A stretch of 64,000 nt of DNA from CAZTAR01 sp043813895. Its GTDB lineage: Bacteria; Planctomycetota; Phycisphaerae; UBA1845; UTPLA1. Made by a program: the position numbers and the translations under genes. The stretch is taken from assembly GCA_043813895.1 (NCBI GenBank), contig JBDRKQ010000109.1, positions 6,691 to 70,690 of the forward strand, read 5' to 3'. The notes beneath the pieces were generated by a model. The model had not been told where the DNA came from. It saw only the letters and a program-made list of their open reading frames with translations, and ran no database searches. Of the stretch, positions 52,458 to 59,569 are shown piece after piece. Position 1 is the first letter of the stretch; each line of letters starts with the position of its first letter.

Positions 52458-53124
52458 CTTCACGGACACATTGGTCAATACCATCAACACCAACGTGTGG
52501 TTGGCGCCGCTGGCCGCCTTGGTCGGGGGCTTGCTGACGGCGCTGAATCCCTGCGTACTCGGGGCGATTCCGCTCATGATGGCCTACGTGGCCGGGCAGG
52601 AATCTCGCAGCACAGCGAGGTCGTTCTTGCTCTCGTTGGCGTTCGTGGCGGGCCTGACACTCATGTTCGCCCTGATGTCACTCAGTGTGTTTGTGGCCAG
52701 CGCGATCCTGCCGGCAGGCTGGTGGCAATACATCGCCGCAGCGGTCTGTCTGTTGATGGGGCTTCACCTGCTGGGCGTGCTGAGTTTCACGATCCCAGCA
52801 CCGGCGGGGATCAAACCTTCGCAGCGTGGATTCGTCGGCGCGCTGCTGCTGGGCATGTTGTTCGGCTTGGCATCGATACCATGCGCGGGTCCGATCCTGG
52901 GGGCTTTAGTGGCGATCATCCCGCTAAAGGGGGCCGCATTCGGGGGCGTGCTGCTGGTGGCCTACAGTCTGGGGCACTGCGCGGTGATCCTCGTCGCCGG
53001 GACATCGATGGGGCTGGTGCAGAAGATGATCACATCGAAGGGACTGGAGCAGGTGAACATTTGGTCGAAGCGGGCGGTGGGCGTGCTGGTGATCCTCGTG
53101 GGTGTGTTTCTACTCGTGAGATAA
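52447..53124 (+). CDS. CcdA/DsbD-type membrane protein, ArsG-like
   Basis: The 225-residue protein has six membrane helices and the CcdA pair of cysteines in LTALNPCVLGAIPLM and ASIPCAGPILGALV. CcdA carries reducing power across the membrane. Proteins of this fold next to ArsE/ArsF are annotated as ArsG, an efflux permease for aminoaromatic arsenicals. Both roles are compatible: reduction of the anchored thioredoxin and ArsF-like partner, or export. Confidence 0.82.
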   Translation: MLDSFTDTLVNTINTNVWLAPLAALVGGLLTALNPCVLGAIPLMMAYVAGQESRSTARSFLLSLAFVAGLTLMFALMSLSVFVASAILPAGWWQYIAAAVCLLMGLHLLGVLSFTIPAPAGIKPSQRGFVGALLLGMLFGLASIPCAGPILGALVAIIPLKGAAFGGVLLVAYSLGHCAVILVAGTSMGLVQKMITSKGLEQVNIWSKRAVGVLVILVGVFLLVR

Positions 53125-53149
53125 CGGCGCGGCCGGCGCTTGGGGCTCG

Positions 53150-53242
53150 GATCAGAGCCGCGCGCGTAAGCAAGCGGTCAGCGCTCGCCACGATGGCCCT
53201 TCAATCAAGACGAGAACCGGCCTCCTTCACGGCTGCGGCTCC
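53150..53242. repeat. Dispersed palindromic repeat, family C copy 4
   Basis: The repeat begins GGATCAGAGCCGCGCGCGT and ends in a GGCTGCGGCTCC segment, more diverged than the other copies. It follows the arsenical-type locus directly. Confidence 0.7.
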
Positions 53243-53346
53243 CAACCAGCCCGCAGCTTCGCAAACACATTGTCACACCTTCACGTCGGCCGCGAGGACC
53301 GACGCCACCTCTCGCGGCACTGAAACGCCCCGCCGAAACTGTTACG

Positions 53347-53508
53347 GACCCGATTGGTGAGGAGGAACCGTCCGGTCTCTTTGTGCCGCTGTTGCCCTTT
53401 GCCTCATCCCCCTATTGCGGGATCGGTCAGTTCGGTAGCCTGCCGACGATGCTGATCGGCCTTGGCCTGATCCGGCGACGCTTCGGTCCGCGACGTCGTT
53501 CTCGCTGA
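53347..53508 (+). pseudogene. Orphan C-terminal sorting tail of a lost surface protein
   Basis: The frame ends LFVPLLPFASSPYCGIGQ, then FGSLPTMLIGLGLIRRR and a basic tail before the stop at 53506-53508. This copies the tail design of the P-domain protein at 33291 (Cys-Gly motif, hydrophobic helix with LP, then RRR). No start codon, signal peptide or domain precedes it, and repeat C4 lies just upstream, so it seems to be the remaining 3' end of a deleted gene. Confidence 0.4.
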
Positions 53509-53546
53509 CCTTTCTACATCTGGCGACCACCGCTTGGCAGGCATAC

Positions 53547-53628
53547 TGCGCGAGGGGGGATTCGAACCCCCACGGGTTTCCCCACAGGATCCTAAATCCT
53601 GCGCGTCTGCCAATTCCGCCACTCGCGC
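53547..53628 (-). tRNA. tRNA-Leu, anticodon TAG
   Basis: The 82-base gene reads, on the minus strand, acceptor GCGCGAG pairing with CTCGCGC, a Leu-type D-arm (TGGCGGAATTGGCAGACGC), anticodon arm CAGGATTTAGGATCCTG with TAG, a long variable arm (TGGGGAAACCC type) and T-arm GGGGGTTCGAATCCCCC. It is class II and complete; CCA is not encoded. Confidence 0.95.
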
Positions 53629-53752
53629 TGGGCGCTGCCGCCGCGAGGCTCATTCTCCCGCAGACGCCCGCATGGCGTCAACAACGGGAGCACAACACGT
53701 GACGTGATGACGCTGTCGACGCGCGCTGCGGCCGCGTTCCTGCTTCGCCGCG

Positions 53753-54520
53753 TCAACCTGGCGATCGCCCCTTCGTTGACGAGCGTGCCCCGAGCTTCAT
53801 GAGGACCCAGCGGCGCGCGTGAGTCATCGGCCGAAACACCGCACGATGCCAACGAATCCAGAACGGGGGAGTGATGGCCTGTTTGAACTGCTTTCCATCG
53901 AGCTGATCCGGTCGAAGCCGACGCCAGTGCTTCATCAGGTGATACCGATCGGAACGCTGGAGAATGTCGAGGATGAGGCGGCAGATCCAGATCCGCCCCC
54001 CGCGGTTGGGCGGCACGTGCCAGGATATCTGGAAGTCGATCAGGTACGGTGAGCCGTCGTCGCCGAGCAGGACGTTCTCGCGTTTTTCGAGATCCACATA
54101 GGCGATCTCCCGACGATGGAGCTCCTCCAGCATCCTCGCAAGCCTCGGGAAGAACCCGTCAGCCAATCTGTCTTCTTTGGCAAGCGGGCGGCCCTCGACA
54201 TACTCGTGGACGAGGCCCGTCTTGCCCCACCACCCGACGAACCGCGGCACGCCCTCAACGGACTCGCTCATCTGATATAGCCGGCCTTCGTGTCTCGCCA
54301 GGACCCCCCCGATCCAGTGGGTCGGCATTCCGAACAAGGAGGCCGTTCGTCCGACCTTGAGGACGACCTTGCCGGCGGCGCCCTCGTAGAGCCCCGTCGC
54401 GGCGAAGAAATCGTGTTTGAAGGGCCTGAGGAGTCGGTATTGCTGACCACCGGCCCGGATGCTGGGGGGTAGATCGTTCGAGCCGAGGGCTCTGAGCCAG
54501 GTTGGAGGCGGCTTGGGCAT
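53753..54520 (-). CDS. Lipopolysaccharide-kinase-like / protein-kinase-fold protein
   Basis: The 255-residue protein has the ATP-grasping Lys in GKVVLKVGRT, LVHEYVEGRPL, the catalytic loop YVDLEKRENVLL (D-x4-x-N type) and LIDFQIS in place of DFG, as in RIO/WaaP-like small kinases that phosphorylate sugars of the LPS core. The C-terminal part (LMKHWRRLRPDQL) is basic. The start at 54520 has GGGAG about 11 bases upstream. It is divergent from the Rrf2 gene. Confidence 0.72.
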   Translation of the reverse strand: MPKPPPTWLRALGSNDLPPSIRAGGQQYRLLRPFKHDFFAATGLYEGAAGKVVLKVGRTASLFGMPTHWIGGVLARHEGRLYQMSESVEGVPRFVGWWGKTGLVHEYVEGRPLAKEDRLADGFFPRLARMLEELHRREIAYVDLEKRENVLLGDDGSPYLIDFQISWHVPPNRGGRIWICRLILDILQRSDRYHLMKHWRRLRPDQLDGKQFKQAITPPFWIRWHRAVFRPMTHARRWVLMKLGARSSTKGRSPG

Positions 54521-54721
54521 GTCGCGGGTCGCTCCCGAGAATTCCACAAAAATCCTATGAGATAAGTGTAGCCAAAGGCGGACATTATGGCTAGGATTTC
54601 CGCATGAGTATGCTTCATGCGCTGTCGCAATGCCCGCGTGTGGAGTCAAGGTGAGGTGAAGAGATAATCGTTGTCAACCTGGGAATTTGTGTGCCCGGGG
54701 AATCAGAACAGGAGCAGAACC

Positions 54722-55138
54722 ATGCTTCGCAACAAGACGGCTACGTATGCGCTGTTGGCCCTGTACGAGATCGCTCGCCAGCACCGCGGGGTGAAGGATC
54801 CACTTGGCGTGCGTGCGCACGACATCGCGAACAAGCACCGGCTGCCGAAGGCCTATGTCGCCAAGATTCTGAGCCAACTTGCCAATACGGGCATCCTGCA
54901 CTCGGATCGCGGCCCGCGCGGCGGCTTCAAGCTTATCGAGAGCGCGGACAAGATTTCGCTGTTCGACGTTTTCGATAGCGTTGGCGCCATCGTCGGTAGT
55001 GCGTCGTCACGCAGCTCCGTCAAAGGACTGCCGCCTCGCGTGCAAGCCACGATGAACCGCGCCCACGACGATGCGACTCGGCAACTCAAGCAGTTGTACG
55101 TGAAGACCTCGCTGGCTGACGTTCTCGGTAACGACTAA
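54722..55138 (+). CDS. Rrf2-family transcriptional regulator without the Fe-S cysteines
   Basis: The 138-residue protein has the Rrf2 winged helix: ATYALLALYEIARQH, DIANKHRLPKAYVAKILSQLANTGIL and RGPRGGFKLIESADKISLFDVFD in parts. The three cysteines that bind the Fe-S cluster in IscR/NsrR-type members are missing, so another signal is sensed or none. AGGAG lies ahead of the ATG at 54722. A GCATGA/TCATGC dyad at 54603-54621 in the divergent region could be its operator. Confidence 0.85.
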   Translation: MLRNKTATYALLALYEIARQHRGVKDPLGVRAHDIANKHRLPKAYVAKILSQLANTGILHSDRGPRGGFKLIESADKISLFDVFDSVGAIVGSASSRSSVKGLPPRVQATMNRAHDDATRQLKQLYVKTSLADVLGND

Positions 55139-55243
55139 CACCGGCAACTGATCCGGGCGAACCGGATGCCGGGTCATGCGGGTCTTTCGCCCGGACGACT
55201 CGCAGGTTGGTCAGTCCCAGTCCCCGATCACGCGACGCGTCGA

Positions 55244-55762
55244 TCAGCCCCATACGTCGAGTGCGGCGAGTACAACCGCCGCGCCCGCGATGGCCATTGC
55301 TGCGCCCGTCTTGGCGATGAGGCCGATCAGTTTGCCGAGCGTGGCGAAGGACCCGACCTTCGCGCCCGCGCGCACGTCGTCACGGACCGTCAACTCCATG
55401 ACCAGGGCGCCGACGAAGCATCCGGCGAGCCCGCCCGCCACCGTGCCGATTACGGGGATCGGAATCGAGAAGAGGATCATTCCGAGGAAGCCGCCCACCA
55501 CCGCGCCGATCACCGCGCGGCGGCTCGCGCCCGCCCGGCGCGCCGCGACGATCGAGGCCAGGTTGTCCACGACTTCCGCAACGACCGCGAGCACGAACAA
55601 GCACGCCAGCCATTTCCAGCCGATCCGCTGCCAATCGTAGTACCAGTCATACCCAGCGGCAGAGGCGAGGATCAGCCATGTGCCTGGCAACTGGAAGACT
55701 GCCAGGCCGATGCCGATGAAGGCGAGCACCGCCAGGCTGATGAGCAGCAGTGTGTCGATCAC
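55244..55762 (-). CDS. DUF456 family membrane protein
   Basis: The 172-residue protein has five or six membrane segments with Gly-rich turns (IGLAVFQLPGTWLILASA, GAVVGGFLGMILFSIP, GTVAGGLAGCFVGALVMEL), the typical layout of DUF456. It starts with GTG at 55762; TTGGAG lies nine bases upstream. Function unknown. Confidence 0.85.
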   Translation of the reverse strand: MIDTLLLISLAVLAFIGIGLAVFQLPGTWLILASAAGYDWYYDWQRIGWKWLACLFVLAVVAEVVDNLASIVAARRAGASRRAVIGAVVGGFLGMILFSIPIPVIGTVAGGLAGCFVGALVMELTVRDDVRAGAKVGSFATLGKLIGLIAKTGAAMAIAGAAVVLAALDVWG

Positions 55763-55970
55763 TTCGCAGACTCCAACGGGTATCGTGTCAGCAGCCGGGC
55801 GGCACAGTTTCGCTCTGGCACTTGTGGGACGCCGATGCTACCCGATAGTGCCCGGCCGTACACCTCCGCCGATGACGAGCGCCGGGCAGATGACAGTCTA
55901 CGATTTTTGATCGGCGATTGCCGCGTGGGCCGCTACTGAAGCGGAGCGGCGGGCGGTATTCGGCGTTCGC

Positions 55971-55999
55971 TTGATGCGGGGAGAGGCTCTTGATATACT
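55971..55999 (+). promoter_or_regulatory. Promoter of the FGE-like PEP-CTERM gene
   Basis: TTGATG (55971-55976), 17 bases, then TATACT (55994-55999). The ATG is 77 bases downstream behind an AGGAGG site. The rest of the gap 55763-55970 shows nothing recognisable. Confidence 0.6.
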
Positions 56000-56075
56000 G
56001 AGTCTTCAAGGATGCGCTTGTTCTCGGCGCGGGCGCGGGAAAGGAAGCCACATCTGAACAGAGGAGGGCAGCAGA

Positions 56076-57083
56076 ATGCGTAAGTGCATGACGATTGCGG
56101 CAGCCGCGGCAGCGGTGTTGGTCTGCGCGTCCGGCGCGCGGGCGGATTTCGCATTCATGGATACCGTCTCCGTCGGAAACGTGGGGAACGCGGGGGAGCT
56201 TTCGGGCGTCGGCGCGGGCGGGTCTGGTGAGGACCGGATCTGCGGAGCGGTGGGCTATGCGTACAACATCGGCAAGTACGAAGTGACGGCGGGGCAATAC
56301 ACCGACTTTCTCAATGCCGTGGCCGATACGGATACCTACGAGCTTTACAAAACGGCCATGTGGGAGAACACCACCGGCTGCAAGATCCAGCGCAGTGGTG
56401 ATCCCGGCGGCTACACGTACAGCGTGGCCGGCGATTGGGCCGATCGGCCGGTGAACATGGTGAGCTTCTGGAGCGCGGCTCGGTTTGCGAACTGGCTGCA
56501 CAACGGGCGGCCCGCCGGAGCGCAGGGGCCTGACACAACCGAGGACGGCGCCTACACACTGGACGGCTACACCGAGTCGGACGGTTCGTGGATTATGCGC
56601 AAACCCGGCGCGACCTGGTGCATCCCGAGTGAGGACGAGTGGTACAAGGCGGCCTACTACGACGGGGACGCGAGCATCTACTACGACTACCCGACAGGCA
56701 CGGACGCTGTGCCGAGCAACGATCTTGTAGATCCCGATCCCGGCAACAACGCGAACTTCGATCAGGACGGCTTCACGATCGGCCATCCGTATTACCGAAC
56801 CGAGGTGGGCGAGTTCGAGAACTCGGCAAGTCCCTACGGCACGTTCGACCAGGGCGGCAACGTGTGGGAGTGGCACGACAACGTGGTCTACGGCTCACAT
56901 CGCGGCTCCTGCGGCGGCGGATGGTACGGCGATGACACCCGCCTCCACGCCGCACGGCGCGGCGCGAGCTACCCCACAACGGCGAGCATCTACACCGGGT
57001 TCCGTGTTGCGTACGTCCCGGAGCCTGCCACGCTTTCGCTGCTGCTGCTCGGCGGCTTCGTGGTGCGGCGACGAAGACGGTAA
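56076..57083 (+). CDS. Secreted FGE-sulfatase-like (SUMF1 fold) protein with PEP-CTERM tail
   Basis: The 335-residue protein has a signal peptide (MRKCMTIAAAAAAVLVCASGARA), a formylglycine-generating-enzyme-like domain (YNIGKYEVTAGQYTDFLNAV, RPVNMVSFWSAARFANWL, CIPSEDEWYKAAYYDG, GGNVWEWHD, GFRVAYVPEP) and a C-terminal VPEPATLSLLLLGGF with basic end, the PEP-CTERM exosortase signal. The catalytic Cys pair of true FGE (in RGGSFxCxxSYC) is absent, so formylglycine formation is unlikely; ligand binding at the surface is more probable. Confidence 0.88.
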   Translation: MRKCMTIAAAAAAVLVCASGARADFAFMDTVSVGNVGNAGELSGVGAGGSGEDRICGAVGYAYNIGKYEVTAGQYTDFLNAVADTDTYELYKTAMWENTTGCKIQRSGDPGGYTYSVAGDWADRPVNMVSFWSAARFANWLHNGRPAGAQGPDTTEDGAYTLDGYTESDGSWIMRKPGATWCIPSEDEWYKAAYYDGDASIYYDYPTGTDAVPSNDLVDPDPGNNANFDQDGFTIGHPYYRTEVGEFENSASPYGTFDQGGNVWEWHDNVVYGSHRGSCGGGWYGDDTRLHAARRGASYPTTASIYTGFRVAYVPEPATLSLLLLGGFVVRRRRR

Positions 57084-57175
57084 CAGGCCGATTTCGGTCT
57101 TCGGCAGACCGAGATCAGGGGGCATACTGTGCGTGTCTCGCCCGTGGATGGTCCCCGGCCGCCCGGCACGCCGGG

Positions 57176-57598
57176 ATGACCCTTCTCAAACCGCTCCTTG
57201 TGAAGGACGACGTGCCGCTAGTCGGCAAGGTCGTGCTCGGGACCGTCCAGGGCGACCTGCACGACATCGGCAAGAACCTCGTCGGCATCATGCTCAAAGG
57301 CGCAGGCTTCGAGATCGTCGACCTCGGCAGCGACGTCGCCCCCATGCGCTTCATCGAGGCCGCCAGAGAGCACGACGCCCAGGTCATCGGCATGTCGGCC
57401 CTGCTCACCACAACCATGCCCAGGATGGGCGAAGTGCTCGAACTCGTGAAACAGGAAGGCCTCACCGGCAAAGTCAAAGTCATCATCGACGGCGCCCCGG
57501 TCAACAAGGACTTCGCCGCCTCAATCCAAGCCGACGCCTACGGCTACGACGCCGCCAACGCCGTGGACAGTGTGAAACGGCTTGTTGGCGTGGCGTAG
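57176..57598 (+). pseudogene. Corrinoid (B12-binding) protein lacking its N-terminal cap
   Basis: The 140 residues form the Rossmann B12-binding domain of methyltransferase corrinoid proteins (MtbC/MttC type): GTVQGDLHDIGKNLVGIML with the cobalt-binding His in DLHDIG, GMSALLTTTMPRM and VIIDGAPVNKDFA. Normal proteins have about 75 further N-terminal residues forming the helical cap. Here similarity begins at HAGMTLLKPLLV, just inside the upstream sequence, and no helical domain can be read in any frame. There is no ribosome site. A truncated copy is inferred; no methyltransferase partner is nearby. Confidence 0.6.
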
Positions 57599-57655
57599 CG
57601 CCGCGGTGTTGTGCAGGCGCATCAAGGCAGCTCGCAGCGCATGATGGCTGCACAC

Positions 57656-57700
57656 AAGAGCCCCTGGCCTTGGCCAGGGGGTACATTCCCGCGTATGGCG
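57656..57700 (+). repeat. Dispersed palindrome, family B copy 3
   Basis: The unit is CAAGAGCCCCTGGCC TTGGCCAGGGGG followed by TACATTCCCGCGTATGGCG. The compensating C-to-T/G-to-A changes on both arms, compared with the other copies, keep the stem paired. Confidence 0.8.
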
Positions 57701-57757
57701 GAAAGAAACAGCAATGAACACGAACAAGTTCCCAGAAGGCTGGGACGAGAAACGGGA

Positions 57758-58597
57758 TTACTCTCCAGGTCGATCGACCATAAAAAGCTCCTGGACACGA
57801 CTTCCAGCGAAGATTCGGCCAATCCGACCATCGGCGTACTCGTAGACCTCATCGAAGTCTCCACAAAACATGCCGACCGGCAGGCAGATTGACGCGAAGG
57901 GGTTCTTGTATGCGACAAGGCGTGGCACCCGGTCTTTCGTGGGGGCGTCCTTCTGCCATTCTGAAAACCAGACTCTTGCTTTCTCGGTCTTTGAGGCCGG
58001 CCGTCCTTCCTCTCGCTCGAAGTTGTCAAGCGCGAGTCTTTTGCGGTTCTCGAATACGGGATCATTCAGGCGGCGTTCCTCGATGACGAGTATCACGCTG
58101 ATTGTCGTGTTTTGCGGCTTACCGCTGTTCGGCGCGAGCATCTTGCCGCCATCCAGGAATGCGAGCCTCCCGGTGCCAGGAACGGCACGACCCTCTGCGG
58201 CGTTAAAGTCCAACTTGATGCCGCCATCGCCCAGCATAGCCTCGAATACTGCATCGGGCTCTAGTATCGCTGTCCAATCGCCGTTGTTGAAAACGGCCAG
58301 GCAGCAGCACAGCTCCCCGTATTCCCTGAACTTCTCGCGTGCCTTATCGATCAGCTTGCGCAGGCTCTTGTAGATGTCGACACCAATGACCACGCCAGGA
58401 GGAGGAAGTTTGCGTTTCTGCTCCAACTGTTTGACTTCGATAAACAGCTCTTGGTGATGCCACCGTAACCGATAGTCAGGGTGTTTCGTCTTACCAGGAG
58501 TCGAGGGTTCGAATTCATAGTCACAGTACCCATTCCAACGAAAGTAGTCTTCCAGGATTGGCTCGGAGCGGGTCCTCTTGGCATTCTCGGTAGACAT
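57758..58597 (-). CDS. Putative PD-(D/E)XK nuclease-fold protein
   Basis: The 279-residue protein has HPDYRLRWHHQELFIEVKQLEQK (in parts: HPDYRL then ELFIEVKQ), where Asp, Glu and Lys fit the PD-x(n)-ExK catalytic pattern in beta-strands. The rest is mixed alpha-beta and unrecognised. It could be a restriction-like or repair nuclease, or an inactive relative. The ATG at 58597 is used; a TTG seven codons earlier is possible. It follows the nucleotidyltransferase gene by 34 bases on the same strand. Confidence 0.55.
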   Translation of the reverse strand: MSTENAKRTRSEPILEDYFRWNGYCDYEFEPSTPGKTKHPDYRLRWHHQELFIEVKQLEQKRKLPPPGVVIGVDIYKSLRKLIDKAREKFREYGELCCCLAVFNNGDWTAILEPDAVFEAMLGDGGIKLDFNAAEGRAVPGTGRLAFLDGGKMLAPNSGKPQNTTISVILVIEERRLNDPVFENRKRLALDNFEREEGRPASKTEKARVWFSEWQKDAPTKDRVPRLVAYKNPFASICLPVGMFCGDFDEVYEYADGRIGRIFAGSRVQELFMVDRPGE

Positions 58598-58631
58598 AGG
58601 CTTCGAAACCACGCACAACTGCTGCGGTGTT

Positions 58632-59102
58632 CTACTCTCTCTGCCCCTCCCAATACTCCCGGAACGACCGCAAGCGCGGCAGCGATTCGCGATCCTTCAC
58701 ACGGTTCGTGGCAGCCTTGCTGGCGATAATGTCATCGATGTGGCAGACAGGGAACCCTTCGACGTCGATGTGTCGTGCCCACGCGTCCTCGAATCGCTCG
58801 ATGCCGTCCGGGGCGAAGATCAGGTCGAGGTCGAACGGGCCGTTCTTGAGCTGGACAAAATCCTTGCCGCGTTCGATATCGGCCGCCTGCTCGTCCGTCA
58901 CGGCGAAGCCAAGCTCGCGGAGCGCGGCGACGAGTGCACGGCCGTTTTCGGGGAACTGGTCTACGAACAGATCTGCATCCTGCGTCGTATCCGGGAACCC
59001 GAGCAGAATCGCGCCGGACTTGCCGATGAACAGATATCGGCAGCCATGACGCGACAGCACGTCGCGGATCTCCTGCGCCTGACGATATTCAAACGCGGCC
59101 AT
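58632..59102 (-). CDS. Nucleotidyltransferase-fold protein (DUF6036/AbiEii-like)
   Basis: The 156-residue protein has the pol-beta nucleotidyltransferase signature: FIGKSGAILLGFPDTTQDADLFV, with Gly-Lys-Ser and then DAD in place of DxD, and a third carboxylate in FDLDLIFAPDG. KDRESLPRL near the end is shared with AbiEii-like antitoxin/toxin nucleotidyltransferases. It overlaps the small upstream gene by 14 bases, a common arrangement for two-gene toxin-antitoxin pairs. Confidence 0.72.
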   Translation of the reverse strand: MAAFEYRQAQEIRDVLSRHGCRYLFIGKSGAILLGFPDTTQDADLFVDQFPENGRALVAALRELGFAVTDEQAADIERGKDFVQLKNGPFDLDLIFAPDGIERFEDAWARHIDVEGFPVCHIDDIIASKAATNRVKDRESLPRLRSFREYWEGQRE

Positions 59103-59328
59103 ATCCCAACCAATCCGGCAGGTTCTCTTCGCACCAGCGCCGGTAATCCGCCATCGTGTCGAACGCGCGATAGGGGGCATCGTCGAGCACTGGTTTGTAC
59201 GTGTGGATAAAGGCGTAACGGAAGCGCGTCTCCAACGGCCGACACGCCGCGGCCTCGAACTCCTCCAGCCAGTCGGCTGGGATGTCCGCGTCGGAGAATG
59301 ATGGAGAATCCGGTTTCTTTCCAACCAT
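59089..59328 (-). CDS. Small protein paired with the nucleotidyltransferase
   Basis: The 79-residue acidic protein (SPSFSDADIPADWLEEFE, then FRYAFIHTYKPVLDDAPY, YRRWCEENLPDWLGYGRV) has no recognised domain. Its frame overlaps the nucleotidyltransferase start by 14 bases, and its aromatic-rich end looks conserved, so it is probably translated. An antitoxin or subunit role is only inferred. The ATG at 59328 was chosen because sequence before it is not protein-like. Confidence 0.55.
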   Translation of the reverse strand: MVGKKPDSPSFSDADIPADWLEEFEAAACRPLETRFRYAFIHTYKPVLDDAPYRAFDTMADYRRWCEENLPDWLGYGRV

Positions 59329-59569
59329 GACCGAACCCGTTCTTTTCGATCGCGACGGTGAAGGCGCGCCAGGCCGCGCCATCCGACCGAACACACGGTC
59401 TATTGTACGCCCGCTAAGCGGACCGGTCCAACGCAACGGGGCCGCAGTCGCCACAAGTACAAGCTACAGTGCCGGTGGGATTCCGGCCGGTGTTCGAGTT
59501 ATAATCGCCGCTTGGAACCCGGTTGTCTGGGTGCCTTCCTTTTGAGTTGCTCGGCGGAGTCTCCTTCCT

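Noticed and set aside
53753..54649. Longer kinase frame starting at 54649
   Set aside because: The first 43 residues are not protein-like, and GGGAG precedes the ATG at 54520.
55788..56876. Minus-strand frame of 362 codons over the FGE-like gene
   Set aside because: The plus strand has promoter, ribosome site, signal peptide and PEP-CTERM; the minus frame has none.
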